Notes: generated from the letters alone by a model not told the origin. Positions 30,821-40,745 are shown, counted from the stretch's first letter. The stretch: DNA of 64,000 bases from Rhodospirillales bacterium 70-18 (GCA_001899585.1 MKWE01000051.1:202991-266990), one strand, 5' to 3'. Numbers and translations are program-made.

Positions 30821-32403
30821 GTTCCACCGCGTTGCCGCCGGAGCCCGGGGCCGCGCCGCCCCCCGTCGTGCCGCCCCCCGTCGCACCGCCCTCCGTTGTG
30901 CCGAGGGGGGGCGGGAAGGCGACCGAGGCGATCCTCGCCAAGACCGCCCGCGGCGCCGGCTGGGTGGTGGGCTGGCGGCTGTCCAGCCGGCTACTCGGCT
31001 TCGTCAGCACGCTGCTGCTGGCGCGCATCCTCACGCCGAGCGATTTCGGCGTGGTCGCAATCGCCATGAGCTTCGTACAGGCCATCGAGACGTTGTCCTT
31101 CCTCGGCGTCGAGGAGGCGCTGGTGCGCGAGAAGGCGCCGAGCCGGGCGATGTACGACACCGGCTTCACCCTCAACGTCATCCGCAACGTGACGATGGCG
31201 CTGCTGCTGTGCGCCGGCGCCATCCCCTCGGCGCAGTTCTTCGCCGAGCCGCGGCTGGCCAATGTGCTGTTCGCGCTGGCCGCCGGCGTGGCGGCGATCG
31301 GCTTCGTCAACATCGGCACGGTGGAATACCGGCGGGACTTCGCCTTCGTGATGGAATTCCGCATGCAGATCCTGCCGCGGCTGATCAGCGTGGCGCTGAT
31401 GCTGGTGGTGGCGTTCGGGCTGCGCAGCTATTGGGCGCTGGTGGTCGGCGTGGTCTCCATGCGGGTGACGGCCGTGATGGCGAGCTACATGATGCACCCC
31501 TACCGGCCGCGCCTGTCGCTGCGGGTGTGGCGCTCGCTGCTCGGCTATTCGCTGTGGACCTGGGCGCAGACCACGGCGGTGGTGGTGCGCGACCGCAGCA
31601 ACATGTTCATCATCGGCCGGCTGCTCGGGCCGCAATTCGTCGGCATCTATTCGGTCGGCGCCGATATCGCGCTGATGCCGAGCACCGAGCTGGTGGCGCC
31701 GCTGGCGCGCGTCGCCTTCTCCGGCTTCGCGGCCAACCGCAACGGCGAGGGCGACGCGGCGCATACCTATCTGCGCGTGGTCGCCAGCATGGCGCTGCTG
31801 ACCATGCCGATGGGCTTCGGCCTGTCGCTGACCGCCGACGCCGTGGTGCGCCTGGCCTTCGGCCCGGGCTGGGAGGCCGCGATCCCGGTGATGCGCGTGC
31901 TGGGGGTGACCGGGGCGGTGATGGTGTGCGCCTATCTGGGCTCCACCCTGTTCTTCGCGCACTCGCAGATGTCGACCTGCTTCAAGGTGACCTGCGCGGC
32001 GGCGCTGGCGCGCATGGCGCTGCTGGTCGTGCTGATCCCGATCTACGGCCTGACCGGGGCGGCGCTGGCGACGGCCGCCTCGCTGGCGGTGGAGACGCTG
32101 TGCTACGTGGTGCTGATCGCCCGCCATTACGGGCTGCCCCCCTCGGCCCTGCTGCGCGAAACCTGGCGCTGTTTCGCGGCGACCGGCGCGATGGCGGCGG
32201 TGCTGTGGGCTGCCGGCCTGGGCTGGACGCCGGCCGTCGGCAGCTTCAGCGTGGTGGCGACCAGGCTGGCGGCGGCGGTGGCGCTGGGGGCCGTGGTCTA
32301 TTGCGCGGTCCTGCTTGGCACCTGGCTGGCCTCCGGGCGGCCGGCGGGGGCGGAGGCGGATTGGCTGCGCGTGGTGCGCCGCGCCGTGCCCGGCCGGGCC
32401 TAG
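30817..32403 (+). CDS. Lipopolysaccharide/O-antigen flippase-like polysaccharide transporter (Wzx/MOP family)
   Basis: A 528-aa multi-helix membrane protein of the MOP superfamily polysaccharide branch. After a Pro-rich N-terminal tail (about 1-35) come KTARGAGWVVGWRLSSRLLG and LARILTPSDFGVVAIA, the classical start of Wzx-type flippases, then about 12-14 helices. It should move lipid-linked oligosaccharides across the inner membrane. TTG 30817 overlaps the asnB stop (TTGA), implying coupling; an internal GTG near 30898 is the alternative. It is followed by a glycosyltransferase after 4 bp. The polymer made is unknown. Confidence 0.88.
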   Translation: MSSTALPPEPGAAPPPVVPPPVAPPSVVPRGGGKATEAILAKTARGAGWVVGWRLSSRLLGFVSTLLLARILTPSDFGVVAIAMSFVQAIETLSFLGVEEALVREKAPSRAMYDTGFTLNVIRNVTMALLLCAGAIPSAQFFAEPRLANVLFALAAGVAAIGFVNIGTVEYRRDFAFVMEFRMQILPRLISVALMLVVAFGLRSYWALVVGVVSMRVTAVMASYMMHPYRPRLSLRVWRSLLGYSLWTWAQTTAVVVRDRSNMFIIGRLLGPQFVGIYSVGADIALMPSTELVAPLARVAFSGFAANRNGEGDAAHTYLRVVASMALLTMPMGFGLSLTADAVVRLAFGPGWEAAIPVMRVLGVTGAVMVCAYLGSTLFFAHSQMSTCFKVTCAAALARMALLVVLIPIYGLTGAALATAASLAVETLCYVVLIARHYGLPPSALLRETWRCFAATGAMAAVLWAAGLGWTPAVGSFSVVATRLAAAVALGAVVYCAVLLGTWLASGRPAGAEADWLRVVRRAVPGRA

Positions 32404-32407
32404 CCGC

Positions 32408-33496
32408 ATGCAGGCCGCGCCGCCGCTGCTGCTCAGCGTGTTCTCCAGCTTCACCATGGGCGGGGCACAGAGCCGTTTCATCACCCTGGCCAATCATTTC
32501 GGGCCCGCCTTCCGCCACGCCATCATCGCCATGGACGGCAAGCTGGACGCGCGCAGCCGGCTGGAGTCCGGGCTGGAGCCGCACTTCCCGGCGGTGGAGA
32601 TCCGCAAGGGCGACACGCTGGGCAATGTCCGCCGCTTCCGCCGCCTGCTGCGCGCGCTGCGGCCGGACGTGCTGGTGACCTACAACTGGGGCACCATCGA
32701 GTGGGCGCTGGCCAATGTGCTGCCTTTGGCCCGCCACATCCATATCGAGGACGGCTTCGGGCCCGAGGAGCGCGACATCCAGTTGCCGCGCCGCGTGCTG
32801 GCGCGCCGGCTGCTGCTGCGGCGCAGCACGGTGGTGCTGCCGTCGCGCACGCTGCTGGCCATCGCCACCGGCATCTGGAAGCTGAACCCGCGGCGGCTGC
32901 GCTACATCCCCAACGGCATCGACCTCGACGGCTTCGGCGCGCCGCCCGCCGCGCGCCTGGACCCGACACCGGTGATCGGCACCGTCGCGGCGCTGCGGCC
33001 GGAAAAGAACCTGGCCCGCCTGCTGCGCGCCTTCCGCATCGCCTCCGAACGCCATCCGGCGCGGCTGGTGGTGGCGGGCGACGGGCCGGAGCGCCCGGCG
33101 CTGGCGGCGCTGGCGGCCGAGCTGGGCATTGCCGGCCGCGTGGAGTTCACCGGCTATATCGCCCGCCCGCAGTCGCTGTACGGCGGCTTCGACATCGTCG
33201 CGCTGTCGTCGGACACCGAGCAGATGCCGATGGCGGTGCTGGAAGGGATGGCGGCGCGCCTGCCGGTGGCCGCCACCGATGTCGGCGACATCCGCGCCAT
33301 GCTGGCCGCGCCGAACGCCCCCTTTCTGGTGCCGCGCGACGATGCCGCCCTGGCCGGCGCCCTGGCCACCCTGCTCGGCGACGCCGCGCTGCGCCGCAGC
33401 CTCGGCGAGGCCAACCGCGCCAAGGCCGAGCGCGACTATGCCCAGGCGACGATGTTCGCGGCCTACGACGCGCTGTTCCGCGGCACCGCCGGATGA
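32408..33496 (+). CDS. Family 4 glycosyltransferase
   Basis: A 362-aa GT-B glycosyltransferase. The N-terminal acceptor domain starts with LLLSVFSSFTMGGAQSRF (glycine-rich loop), and the C-terminal donor domain has VIGTVAALRPEKNLARLL, VVAGDGPERPAL and the E-x7-E-type segment SDTEQMPMAVLEGMAARLP. This supports a retaining, nucleotide-sugar-dependent enzyme of family GT4. ATG 32408 is chosen because it lies just after the flippase stop. It acts on the cytoplasmic face of the membrane. Its stop overlaps the start of the following MFS gene (ATGA). The sugar is not predictable. Confidence 0.9.
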   Translation: MQAAPPLLLSVFSSFTMGGAQSRFITLANHFGPAFRHAIIAMDGKLDARSRLESGLEPHFPAVEIRKGDTLGNVRRFRRLLRALRPDVLVTYNWGTIEWALANVLPLARHIHIEDGFGPEERDIQLPRRVLARRLLLRRSTVVLPSRTLLAIATGIWKLNPRRLRYIPNGIDLDGFGAPPAARLDPTPVIGTVAALRPEKNLARLLRAFRIASERHPARLVVAGDGPERPALAALAAELGIAGRVEFTGYIARPQSLYGGFDIVALSSDTEQMPMAVLEGMAARLPVAATDVGDIRAMLAAPNAPFLVPRDDAALAGALATLLGDAALRRSLGEANRAKAERDYAQATMFAAYDALFRGTAG

Positions 33497-34755
33497 GCGG
33501 GCCTGGCTGGACGGACTCCCGCCTGTGGTTCATGGGCGCGTTCGGCTTCCTCTCCGGCCTGGCGCTGCCGCTGTCCGGCTTCACGCTGACCCAGTGGCTG
33601 GCCGAGGGCGGCGTTTCGCTGGCGGCGATCGGGCTGACCGCCAATATCGGCCTGGCCTATACGCTGAAATTCCTCTGGGCCCCGCTGCTGGACCAGACGC
33701 CGCCGCTGCCCCGGCTGGGCCGCCGGCGCGGCTGGCTGGTGCTGATCCAGCCGCTGCTGGCGCTGGCCGTGGTGGCGCTAGCGCTCGGCGACCCTTCGGT
33801 ACGCCCGCTGCCCACCTTCGCCGCCGCCGCCGCCATTGCCTTCCTCTCCGCCAGCCAGGACGTGGCGATCGACGCCTGGCGGATCGAGACCTTCGCACCG
33901 GCGCAGCAGGGCGCGGCGCTGGCCGCGTATGTCATGGGCTACCGCATCGCCATGCTGACCGCCGGCGCCGGGGTGATCGCCGCCGCCGGGCCGCTGGGCT
34001 GGCACGCGGCACTGCTCGGCATCGCCGCCCTGTTCGCGCTTGGCCTGCTTGTGACCCTGGCCGCCCCCGAGCCGCCCCGCCCGGCCGCCGCTTCCTCCAT
34101 CGCCGGGCTGGCCGCGCGGGTGGCCGAGGCGGTGGGGGCCCCGCTGCGCGACTTCCTCTCCCGCCCCGGCGCCTGGACCGTGCTCGGCTATGTCGCGCTG
34201 TTCTACCTGGACGAGGCGCTGGCCGGGAAAATGCTGGCGCCGCTGTATCGCCACCTGGGCTTCGACCGCGCCACCGTGGCACTCGCCACCGGCCCGCTCG
34301 CGCTGGCCGCGACCATGTCCGGCTACGCGGTCGGCGGCTTCCTGGTCGGCCGCCTGGGCATGAAGCGCGCGCTGATCGCCACCGGCTTCATCCAGATGGG
34401 CTTCATGGCGATGTATGTGCTGCTGACCCGCATGCCGGGCAGCTACCCGATGCTCTACACCACGGTGATCGCCGAGGCGTTCGTGCAGTCCATGGCCGTG
34501 GCGGCCTTCGTCGCCTACCTGTCCTCGCTCTGCGCGCTGCGCTTCACCGCGACGCAGTACGCGCTGCTGAGCTCGGTGGCGGCGCTGGCCTCGCACACCG
34601 TCGGCGGCCTGTCCGGCTTCGCGGCGCAGGCGCTGGGCTGGACGGCGTTCTATGCGGTGGCGATGTTCTCCGCCGTGCCCTCGATGCTGCTGATGCTGCG
34701 CATCCTGCGGCGGTTTCCCGAGCCGGTGGCGGAGACCAAAGGGGCGGGCGCATGA
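33493..34755 (+). CDS. AmpG-like MFS transporter
   Basis: A 420-aa major facilitator with 12 predicted helices. The segment ASQDVAIDAWRIETFAP matches the AmpG signature (QDVAxDA-R-E), and FLWAPLLDQTPPLPRLGRRR fits the same family, which imports anhydro-muropeptides for peptidoglycan recycling. ATG 33493 overlaps the preceding glycosyltransferase stop by 4 bp, so it belongs to the same transcript. A peptidoglycan-fragment permease inside a polysaccharide cluster is unusual; it might carry another glycoconjugate fragment. The family assignment is good, the ligand uncertain. Confidence 0.85.
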   Translation: MSGPGWTDSRLWFMGAFGFLSGLALPLSGFTLTQWLAEGGVSLAAIGLTANIGLAYTLKFLWAPLLDQTPPLPRLGRRRGWLVLIQPLLALAVVALALGDPSVRPLPTFAAAAAIAFLSASQDVAIDAWRIETFAPAQQGAALAAYVMGYRIAMLTAGAGVIAAAGPLGWHAALLGIAALFALGLLVTLAAPEPPRPAAASSIAGLAARVAEAVGAPLRDFLSRPGAWTVLGYVALFYLDEALAGKMLAPLYRHLGFDRATVALATGPLALAATMSGYAVGGFLVGRLGMKRALIATGFIQMGFMAMYVLLTRMPGSYPMLYTTVIAEAFVQSMAVAAFVAYLSSLCALRFTATQYALLSSVAALASHTVGGLSGFAAQALGWTAFYAVAMFSAVPSMLLMLRILRRFPEPVAETKGAGA

Positions 34756-34805
34756 CCGGGCCAGGGGCCGAGCCCGGCCTTCCTTTCCGCGCCTGACGGC
34801 CGACC

Positions 34806-35573
34806 ATGGACGAACTCGCATTCCACCGCGCCCTGTTCCGCCCCGGCACGCTCGTCGATGCCGGCGCGCATGACGGCGCGCTGACCCTGCCGCTGGCCGC
34901 TCTGCCGGGTGCGCGCGTGCTGGCGTTCGAGCCGCTGCCGCAGGCCTTCGCCCGGCTGACCGCCGCCCTCCGCGCGGCATATGGCGGCGCCGTTCCGCCG
35001 CAGGTGGAACTGTACCCGCAGGCATTGGGGGCGGCCGCCGGGCGGATGGCGCTGAGCGTTCCGGTGGTCGGCGGCGTCGCGCAGGAGCAATGGGCCTCGC
35101 TGGCCAAGGACTACCAAGCCATTCGTGCCGCCGACCCGCGGGTGGAGGCGATCCGGCGCGTGGAGGTGGAGGTGCTGGCGCTGGACAGCCTGGCGCTGCC
35201 GGACGTGACGGCGATCAAGGTGGATGTGGAGGGGGCGGAGGCGGAGATGCTGCTGGGGGCGGCCGACACGCTGCGCCGCTGCCGCCCGGTGCTGTCGGTC
35301 GAGATCGAGGAGCGTCACCGCGCCGGCAGCACGCGCGAGGTGCCGCGCCTGCTGGCCGGGCTGGGCTATCGGGGCTTTTTCGAACTGGATGGGGCCTGGC
35401 ACGACATCGCCGCCTTCGACGCGGGCACGATGCAGCGCGCCTCGCCCTCGCCGGCCAGCTTCGAGGCGTCGGACCCCTATGTGTTCGTGTTCTTCTTCGT
35501 GCCGCCGGAGCGGGTGGCCGAGTTGGCCACCCTCGCCCGCCTCGACGCGCCGCCCGGTCTGCGGCCATACTGA
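34806..35573 (+). CDS. FkbM family SAM-dependent methyltransferase
   Basis: A 255-aa Rossmann-fold methyltransferase. The SAM site is LVDAGAHDGALTLPLA with the acidic residue in VLAFEPLPQAF, and the FkbM post-motif is AIKVDVEGAEAEMLLGA followed by PVLSVEIEERH. Such enzymes O-methylate sugars or polyketides. It lies 50 bp downstream of the AmpG-like gene on the same strand and could decorate the polymer of this cluster. It is followed by the SapC gene after 32 bp. Confidence 0.88.
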   Translation: MDELAFHRALFRPGTLVDAGAHDGALTLPLAALPGARVLAFEPLPQAFARLTAALRAAYGGAVPPQVELYPQALGAAAGRMALSVPVVGGVAQEQWASLAKDYQAIRAADPRVEAIRRVEVEVLALDSLALPDVTAIKVDVEGAEAEMLLGAADTLRRCRPVLSVEIEERHRAGSTREVPRLLAGLGYRGFFELDGAWHDIAAFDAGTMQRASPSPASFEASDPYVFVFFFVPPERVAELATLARLDAPPGLRPY

Positions 35574-35605
35574 ACCCCCGACGCTCCACACCAGGAAGGC
35601 CGCCG

Positions 35606-36385
35606 ATGTCCGACACGCCAGCCGCACCCGCCCCCGCATCGGCCCCGCTGCCACAATTCTACCACCGCGTCGTCGGCGTGAACCCGGCGCTGCATGGCGG
35701 GCTGCGGCTGGATCGCTCGGTGGGCTATGCTTTCGCGGCACGGGCGCAGTCGGTGCCGCTGGGGCTGGGGGAGTTCGACGTTACCTCCCGCCACTACCCG
35801 ATCCTGTTCACCACCGGGGCGCACCCGGCGCCGGTGGCGCTGCTGGGGCTGAACGAGGTGGGCAACCTGTTCGTGCTGCCCGATGGCGGCTGGCGGCCGG
35901 ACACCTACATCCCGGCCTATATCCGCGCCTTTCCGTTCATTTTCGTCGAGGATGAGACCGCCCGCACCACCTATGTCGGCATGGAGGAAACCGCGGCGTG
36001 CCTGCGCCGCGACACCGGGACCGCGCTGTTCGAGGACGGGCAGCCGACGCCGGCGCTGAACGAGGCGGTGAAGTTCTGCTCCGCCTACCGCGACAACCTC
36101 ACCGCCTCCAACGCGCTCGGCCGGGCACTGGCCGATGCCGGCGTGCTGCAGGAGGAGGAAGCGACGGTGAACTTCACCACCGGCGGGTCGGCGCGGGTGC
36201 GCGGCTTCCAGGTGGTCAAGCCCGAGAAGCTGGACGCGGTGTCCGACGAAACCTTCCTGGACTGGCGCCGGCGCGGCTGGATCGCGGCGATCTATGCCCA
36301 CCTGCATTCGGCCGGGCAATGGGGCAGGCTGATCGACTTGGCGGCGGTCGCCGGCGTGCGGCAGGAGGCGGTGGGCCACGCCTGA
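35606..36385 (+). CDS. SapC family protein
   Basis: A 259-aa SapC-like protein. The family is named after a Campylobacter S-layer-associated gene, but its function in alphaproteobacteria is not defined. Typical strings are RHYPILFTTGAHPAPVALLG, NLFVLPDGGWRPDTYIP and a C-terminal SDETFLDWRRRGWIAAIYAH. No signal peptide is present. ATG 35606 has AGGAAGG upstream. It is the last gene of the plus-strand cluster beginning with asnB and converges on a DedA gene after 23 bp, a gap with no visible terminator. Confidence 0.86.
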   Translation: MSDTPAAPAPASAPLPQFYHRVVGVNPALHGGLRLDRSVGYAFAARAQSVPLGLGEFDVTSRHYPILFTTGAHPAPVALLGLNEVGNLFVLPDGGWRPDTYIPAYIRAFPFIFVEDETARTTYVGMEETAACLRRDTGTALFEDGQPTPALNEAVKFCSAYRDNLTASNALGRALADAGVLQEEEATVNFTTGGSARVRGFQVVKPEKLDAVSDETFLDWRRRGWIAAIYAHLHSAGQWGRLIDLAAVAGVRQEAVGHA

Positions 36386-36408
36386 GGCACGCGCCCGCCC
36401 ACCCGCCC

Positions 36409-36942
36409 TTACCGTCCCGCCGACCCAAAGCCCATCACGGCGCCCAGCACCCCCAGGCCGAGCATCCCCGGCGCCAGGATGCCGGCGGCCCACAGCATGG
36501 CGGAGGTGAGGTTCGCGATCTGGAACTGCCACAGGGCCATGGCGCACATGCCGGCCACCAGCGGCACCACCGCGCGCATCGGGCCGAAGAAGCGGCCGAG
36601 GAAGATGCTTGCCACGCCCCACCGGCGGAAGAACGCATGGCCGCGCGGCAGCAAGGCGGGGTAGCGCGACAGCGGCCAGATCAGCCCCACCTTGTCGTGC
36701 AGCCGCGCCCCGATCCAGTAGGACAGGGTATCGCCAGCCGCGGCCCCCAGTGCGGCCGCCAGCCAGACCGGCCAGAAGCCGATGCCGGCCGCGCCCATCG
36801 CGCCGCCGAGCGCCAGCAGGATCACGGTTGCCGGCAGCAGCAGCGAGACGAACGCCACCGACTCGCCAAAGGCCAGCAGGAACACCACCGCCGGCGCCCA
36901 GGCGGTATGCGCCTCGATGAAGGCGAGGGTAGCGGCAATCAC
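36409..36942 (-). CDS. DedA family (VTT domain) membrane protein
   Basis: A 177-aa inner-membrane protein. The DedA pattern is clear: an N-terminal re-entrant helix with FGESVAFVSLLLPATVIL, then GDTLSYWIGARLHDKVG and FLGRFFGPMRAVVPLVAGM with the essential-type Arg residues. Family members flip undecaprenyl phosphate or phospholipids. The start is GTG 36942; no ATG is suitably placed. It lies between the SapC gene (convergent) and the nitronate monooxygenase gene (same strand, 46 bp upstream). Confidence 0.9.
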   Translation of the reverse strand: MIAATLAFIEAHTAWAPAVVFLLAFGESVAFVSLLLPATVILLALGGAMGAAGIGFWPVWLAAALGAAAGDTLSYWIGARLHDKVGLIWPLSRYPALLPRGHAFFRRWGVASIFLGRFFGPMRAVVPLVAGMCAMALWQFQIANLTSAMLWAAGILAPGMLGLGVLGAVMGFGSAGR

Positions 36943-36988
36943 GTGGCCGCGCCGCCCTAGGCGATCATGCTTTAGTGACCGGCACGCT

Positions 36989-38401
36989 TCAGCGGCCGGT
37001 TAGGATGCGTTCGACCAGTTGGCGCACGGTCGGGATGAAGCCGTTGCCGTAGAATGGGTCGGTGGCGAAGCGGAAAGCGTTGTGACCGCTGAACATCAGG
37101 TTGTTCTCCACCGCCGATTCCTGGTCGGACTCATGGGCGATGTCCTGCAGCGTCTTCTGGATGCAGAAGCTGCGCGGGTCGGCTTTCTTGCCATTGCTGT
37201 AGTCGGGCTCATGGTGCGCCCAGTTGGAGAAGCGGCACTGGCTGAGGCAGCCCATGCAGGCCACCTGGTCGTCCTGGATTTCTTGCGCCGATTGCGGGGT
37301 GACGAAGATCAGCGTGGAGTCGGGGGTGCGCAGCGCCTCGGTGAAACCCTGGGCCGCCCAGCCCTGGGCGCGCGCCAGATCGGTGGGGGTGAGGTAGACG
37401 ATGCGCCGGCGCGGGCCGACGCCGTATTCGGCCTGATGCTCGCCGACCGGCTCGCTGGCGAAGGCCACCTGGCGGTCGTTGCGGTCGCGCAGTTCCTTGA
37501 TGAAGTTGTTGTTCACCGCCGAGGAATAGAAACCGGTCGGGCTGAAGCGGTTGAGGAAGACATCGCCCTCCTTCAGCGTCAGCAGGCGGCGCTTCCAGGC
37601 GTCGCCGATGGGGCTTTCCTTGGTCAGCAGCGGGCGGGTGCCGAACTGGAAGGCGATCGGGCCCAGTTCGGGGTTGTCGATCCAGCCCTCCCACTCCTCC
37701 AACCACCAGACGCCGCCGGCCATGATGATCGGGGTTTCGCCCAGGCCGAACTCGCGCATCAGCTTGCGCAGCGCCAGCACGCGCGGGAACGGGTCTTCCG
37801 GCTTGGTCGGGTCCTCGCTGTTGGACAGGCCGTTATGGCCGCCGGCCAGCCACGGGTCCTCGTAGACCACGCCGCCCAGCAGGTTGGCGGCCTTGTGGTA
37901 GGCGCGCTTCCACAGCGCCCCGAAGGCGCGGGCGGAGGAGACGATGGGGTAGTAGTGGACGTTGAACCGCGCGGCGATGTCGGACAGGCGATAGGGCATG
38001 CCGGCGCCGCAGGTGATGCCGTGGATCAGGCCCTTGGCGCCTTCCAGCACGCCGGTCGCGACGCGCTCCGCCCCGCCCATCTCCCACAGGATATTGGCGT
38101 GGATGCGCCCGCGGCCGCCGGAAATCTCGTGGGCATGCTGCGCCTGCGCGATGCCGCCGCTGATGCCGTAGGCCACCAGCTCCTCATGCCGCTCGCGGCG
38201 CGTCTTGCCGTGATAGATCTGGCGGATGACCTTGCCGTCGGCATCGTAGGCGTCGGCGTTGACCGCGCTGAACGTGCCCGCGCCGCCGCCCGCGGCCCAA
38301 TGGCCCGCGGTGGTGCCATTGGAAATGGCGACGCCCTTGCCGCCCTCGACCAGGGGCAGGACGTCGACGCCGCCCATACGGATCGCGTTGATCGCCTTCA
38401 T
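36989..38401 (-). CDS. Nitronate monooxygenase / 2-nitropropane dioxygenase family FMN protein
   Basis: A 470-aa TIM-barrel flavoprotein of the NMO/PfaD-like group. Glycine-rich FMN-contact regions include VAISNGTTAGHWAAGGG, ITCGAGMPYRLSD, TPIIMAGGVWWLEEW and IAFQFGTRPLLT. The C-terminal half has an unusual Cys cluster, ACMGCLSQCRFSNWA, not found in simple nitronate monooxygenases; it could bind metal or an Fe-S cluster. The substrate is unknown. ATG 38401 is used. It lies 157 bp downstream of pnp on the same strand, with a strong hairpin between, so it is probably separately terminated. Confidence 0.85.
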   Translation of the reverse strand: MKAINAIRMGGVDVLPLVEGGKGVAISNGTTAGHWAAGGGAGTFSAVNADAYDADGKVIRQIYHGKTRRERHEELVAYGISGGIAQAQHAHEISGGRGRIHANILWEMGGAERVATGVLEGAKGLIHGITCGAGMPYRLSDIAARFNVHYYPIVSSARAFGALWKRAYHKAANLLGGVVYEDPWLAGGHNGLSNSEDPTKPEDPFPRVLALRKLMREFGLGETPIIMAGGVWWLEEWEGWIDNPELGPIAFQFGTRPLLTKESPIGDAWKRRLLTLKEGDVFLNRFSPTGFYSSAVNNNFIKELRDRNDRQVAFASEPVGEHQAEYGVGPRRRIVYLTPTDLARAQGWAAQGFTEALRTPDSTLIFVTPQSAQEIQDDQVACMGCLSQCRFSNWAHHEPDYSNGKKADPRSFCIQKTLQDIAHESDQESAVENNLMFSGHNAFRFATDPFYGNGFIPTVRQLVERILTGR

Positions 38402-38516
38402 CGTCCGGTTTGCCTCGTTTCCCTGATAGCTGGCGTTGCGACGGCACAGGCCGCGCCATCCATCGACCGTTTAGCCCGCTGCCTGTGGCCGCGCCATTGT
38501 AGAATCACGGCTTGGC

Positions 38517-38553
38517 GCCGGCCACCCGCCCCCATCGGGGACGGGTGGCCGGC
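38517..38553 (-). terminator. Strong hairpin after pnp
   Basis: GCCGGCCACCCG (38517-38528) and CGGGTGGCCGGC (38542-38553) form a perfect 12-bp stem, extended by CCCC/GGGG around an ATC loop. It starts 6 bp after the pnp stop. There is no T-run on either side, so it may be a Rho-dependent end or a 3' stabilising structure rather than a classical terminator. Confidence 0.6.
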
Positions 38554-38558
38554 CCGGA

Positions 38559-40745
38559 TCACTCGGCGGCCGACTCGGAGTGGCGCTCGCGGCCCCGGCC
38601 TTCGCGGCCGCCCTCGTCGCGGCCGCCCTTCGGGCCGACCTTGTCGCTGATGTCCTCGCCGGTGGCCTGGTCGACCACACGCATGGACAGCTTCACCTTG
38701 CCGCGGTCATCGAAGCCCAGCACCTTCACCCGCACGGCATCGCCCACATTGACCACGTCGGTGGTCTTGTTGACGCGGCCCTGCTGCAGTTCGCTGATAT
38801 GCACCAGGCCGTCGCGCGAGCCGAGGAAGTTCACGAAGGCGCCGAAATCGGCGGTCTTCACGACCTTGCCCAGGTAGACCACGCCGATTTCCGGCTCGGC
38901 CACGATGCCGCGGATCTTGTCGATCGCGGCCTGTGTCTTGTCGGCGTCGGCGGAGGCGATCTTGATGGTGCCGTCGTCATCGATGTCGATCTTGCAGCCG
39001 GTCTGCTCGACGATCTCGCGGATCACCTTGCCGCCGGTGCCGATGACTTCGCGGATCTTCTCCTTGGGCACGGTGATGATGGTGATGCGCGGCGCGGTGG
39101 CCGCCACATCGTCGCGCGCGCCGACCAGCGCACGGGCCATCTCGCCCAGGATGTGCATCCGCCCGTCACGCGCCTGGCCCAGGGCCACTTCCATGATCGC
39201 AGGCGTGATGGAGGTGATCTTGATGTCCATCTGCAGGCTGGTTACGCCCACTTCGGTGCCGGCGACCTTGAAGTCCATGTCGCCGAGGAAATCCTCGTCG
39301 CCCAGGATGTCGGACAGCACCGCGAAGCCGCGATCTTCCTTGATGAGGCCCATGGCGATGCCCGCCACCGGGCGCTTCAGCGGCACGCCGGCATCCATCA
39401 GCGCCAGCGAGGTGCCGCAGACGGTCGCCATCGACGAGGAGCCGTTGCTCTCGGTGATCTCGCTGACCACGCGCATGGTGTACGGGAACTTGTCCTTGGC
39501 CGGCAGCAGCGGGTGCAGCGCGCGCCAGGCGAGCTTGCCGTGGCCGATCTCGCGGCGGCCCGGGCTGCCCATGCGGCCGGCCTCGCCCACCGAGTAGGGA
39601 GGGAAGTTGTAGTGCAGCATGAAGTGCTCGCGGTACTCGCCCTCAAGCGCGTCGATGATCTGCTCGTCCTGGCCGGTGCCGAGGGTCGCGACGCACAGCG
39701 CCTGCGTCTCGCCGCGGGTGAACAGGGCCGAGCCGTGCGCGCGCGGCAGCACGCCCACTTCGGCGACGATCGGGCGCACGGTCTTGGTGTCGCGGCCGTC
39801 GATGCGCAGGCCGGTGTCCAGGATGGCGTTGCGGACGATGTCGGCCTCAAGCTCCTTGAACAGGCCCTTGGCCTTGTCGGCCTCCAGTCCCTCGGCGGTC
39901 AGTTCGGCATTGGCGGCCTTCTTGGCGGCCGAGACCAGCTCCTGACGGACCTGTTTCAGCGGCTCCTTGTAGGCGGCGGTGATGCCGGCGCGGGCCAGCG
40001 CGTCCACGCGGGCGGCCAGGGCCTTCTCCTCGTCGCTCTTCTCCGGCAGCGCCCAGGGCTCCTTGGCGGCAACCTCGGCCAGTTCGATGATCGCCTGGAT
40101 CACTGGCTGGAAGGCGGCATGGCCGAAGTTCACGGCGCCGAGCATCACGTCCTCGGGCAGTTCCTGCGCCTCGGACTCCACCATCAGCACGCCTTCGATG
40201 GTGCCGGCCATCACCAGGTCGAGCGTGCTGTTGGCGAGTTGCGCGGCGGTGGGGTTCAGCACATAGGCGCCGTCGATCACGCCCACGCGGGCGGCGGCGA
40301 CCGGGCCGAAGAAGGGGATGCCGGACAGGGTGAGGGCGGCCGAGCAGCCGACCATGGCGACCACATCGGGGTCGTTCTCCAGGTCATGGCTCAGCACGGT
40401 GGCGATCACCTGGACCTCGTTGCGGAACCCCTTGGGGAACAGCGGGCGGATCGGGCGGTCGATCAGGCGGGAGGTGAGCACCTCCTTCTCGGTCGGGCGG
40501 CCTTCGCGCTTGAAGAAACCGCCGGGAATCTTGCCGGCGGCGAAGGTCTTTTCCTGGTAGTTCACGGTCAGCGGGAAGAAATCCTGGCCGGGCTTGGCGG
40601 TGCGGGCGCCGACCGCCGTGCACAGCACGATGGTGTCGCCGTAGCTGACCAGCACGGCGCCATCGGCCTGGCGGGCGATCTTGCCGGTTTCGAGGACGAG
40701 CTTGCGCCCGCCCCAGTCGAGTTCCTTGCGGAAATAATTGAACAT
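38559..40745 (-). CDS. pnp: Polynucleotide phosphorylase
   Basis: A 728-aa PNPase that degrades RNA 3' to 5' with phosphate and is part of the degradosome. Two RNase PH domains flank a helical domain. The first has [20 protein letters not shown] and [20 protein letters not shown], the second [13 protein letters not shown] and [17 protein letters not shown]. They are followed by the KH motif [14 protein letters not shown] and an S1 domain ([20 protein letters not shown]). The C-terminal tail is Gly/Arg-rich and acidic. ATG 40745 starts the conserved [15 protein letters not shown]; the open frame upstream is not similar to anything. It lies downstream of rpsO, the usual pair. Confidence 0.97.
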   Translation of the reverse strand: MFNYFRKELDWGGRKLVLETGKIARQADGAVLVSYGDTIVLCTAVGARTAKPGQDFFPLTVNYQEKTFAAGKIPGGFFKREGRPTEKEVLTSRLIDRPIRPLFPKGFRNEVQVIATVLSHDLENDPDVVAMVGCSAALTLSGIPFFGPVAAARVGVIDGAYVLNPTAAQLANSTLDLVMAGTIEGVLMVESEAQELPEDVMLGAVNFGHAAFQPVIQAIIELAEVAAKEPWALPEKSDEEKALAARVDALARAGITAAYKEPLKQVRQELVSAAKKAANAELTAEGLEADKAKGLFKELEADIVRNAILDTGLRIDGRDTKTVRPIVAEVGVLPRAHGSALFTRGETQALCVATLGTGQDEQIIDALEGEYREHFMLHYNFPPYSVGEAGRMGSPGRREIGHGKLAWRALHPLLPAKDKFPYTMRVVSEITESNGSSSMATVCGTSLALMDAGVPLKRPVAGIAMGLIKEDRGFAVLSDILGDEDFLGDMDFKVAGTEVGVTSLQMDIKITSITPAIMEVALGQARDGRMHILGEMARALVGARDDVAATAPRITIITVPKEKIREVIGTGGKVIREIVEQTGCKIDIDDDGTIKIASADADKTQAAIDKIRGIVAEPEIGVVYLGKVVKTADFGAFVNFLGSRDGLVHISELQQGRVNKTTDVVNVGDAVRVKVLGFDDRGKVKLSMRVVDQATGEDISDKVGPKGGRDEGGREGRGRERHSESAAE

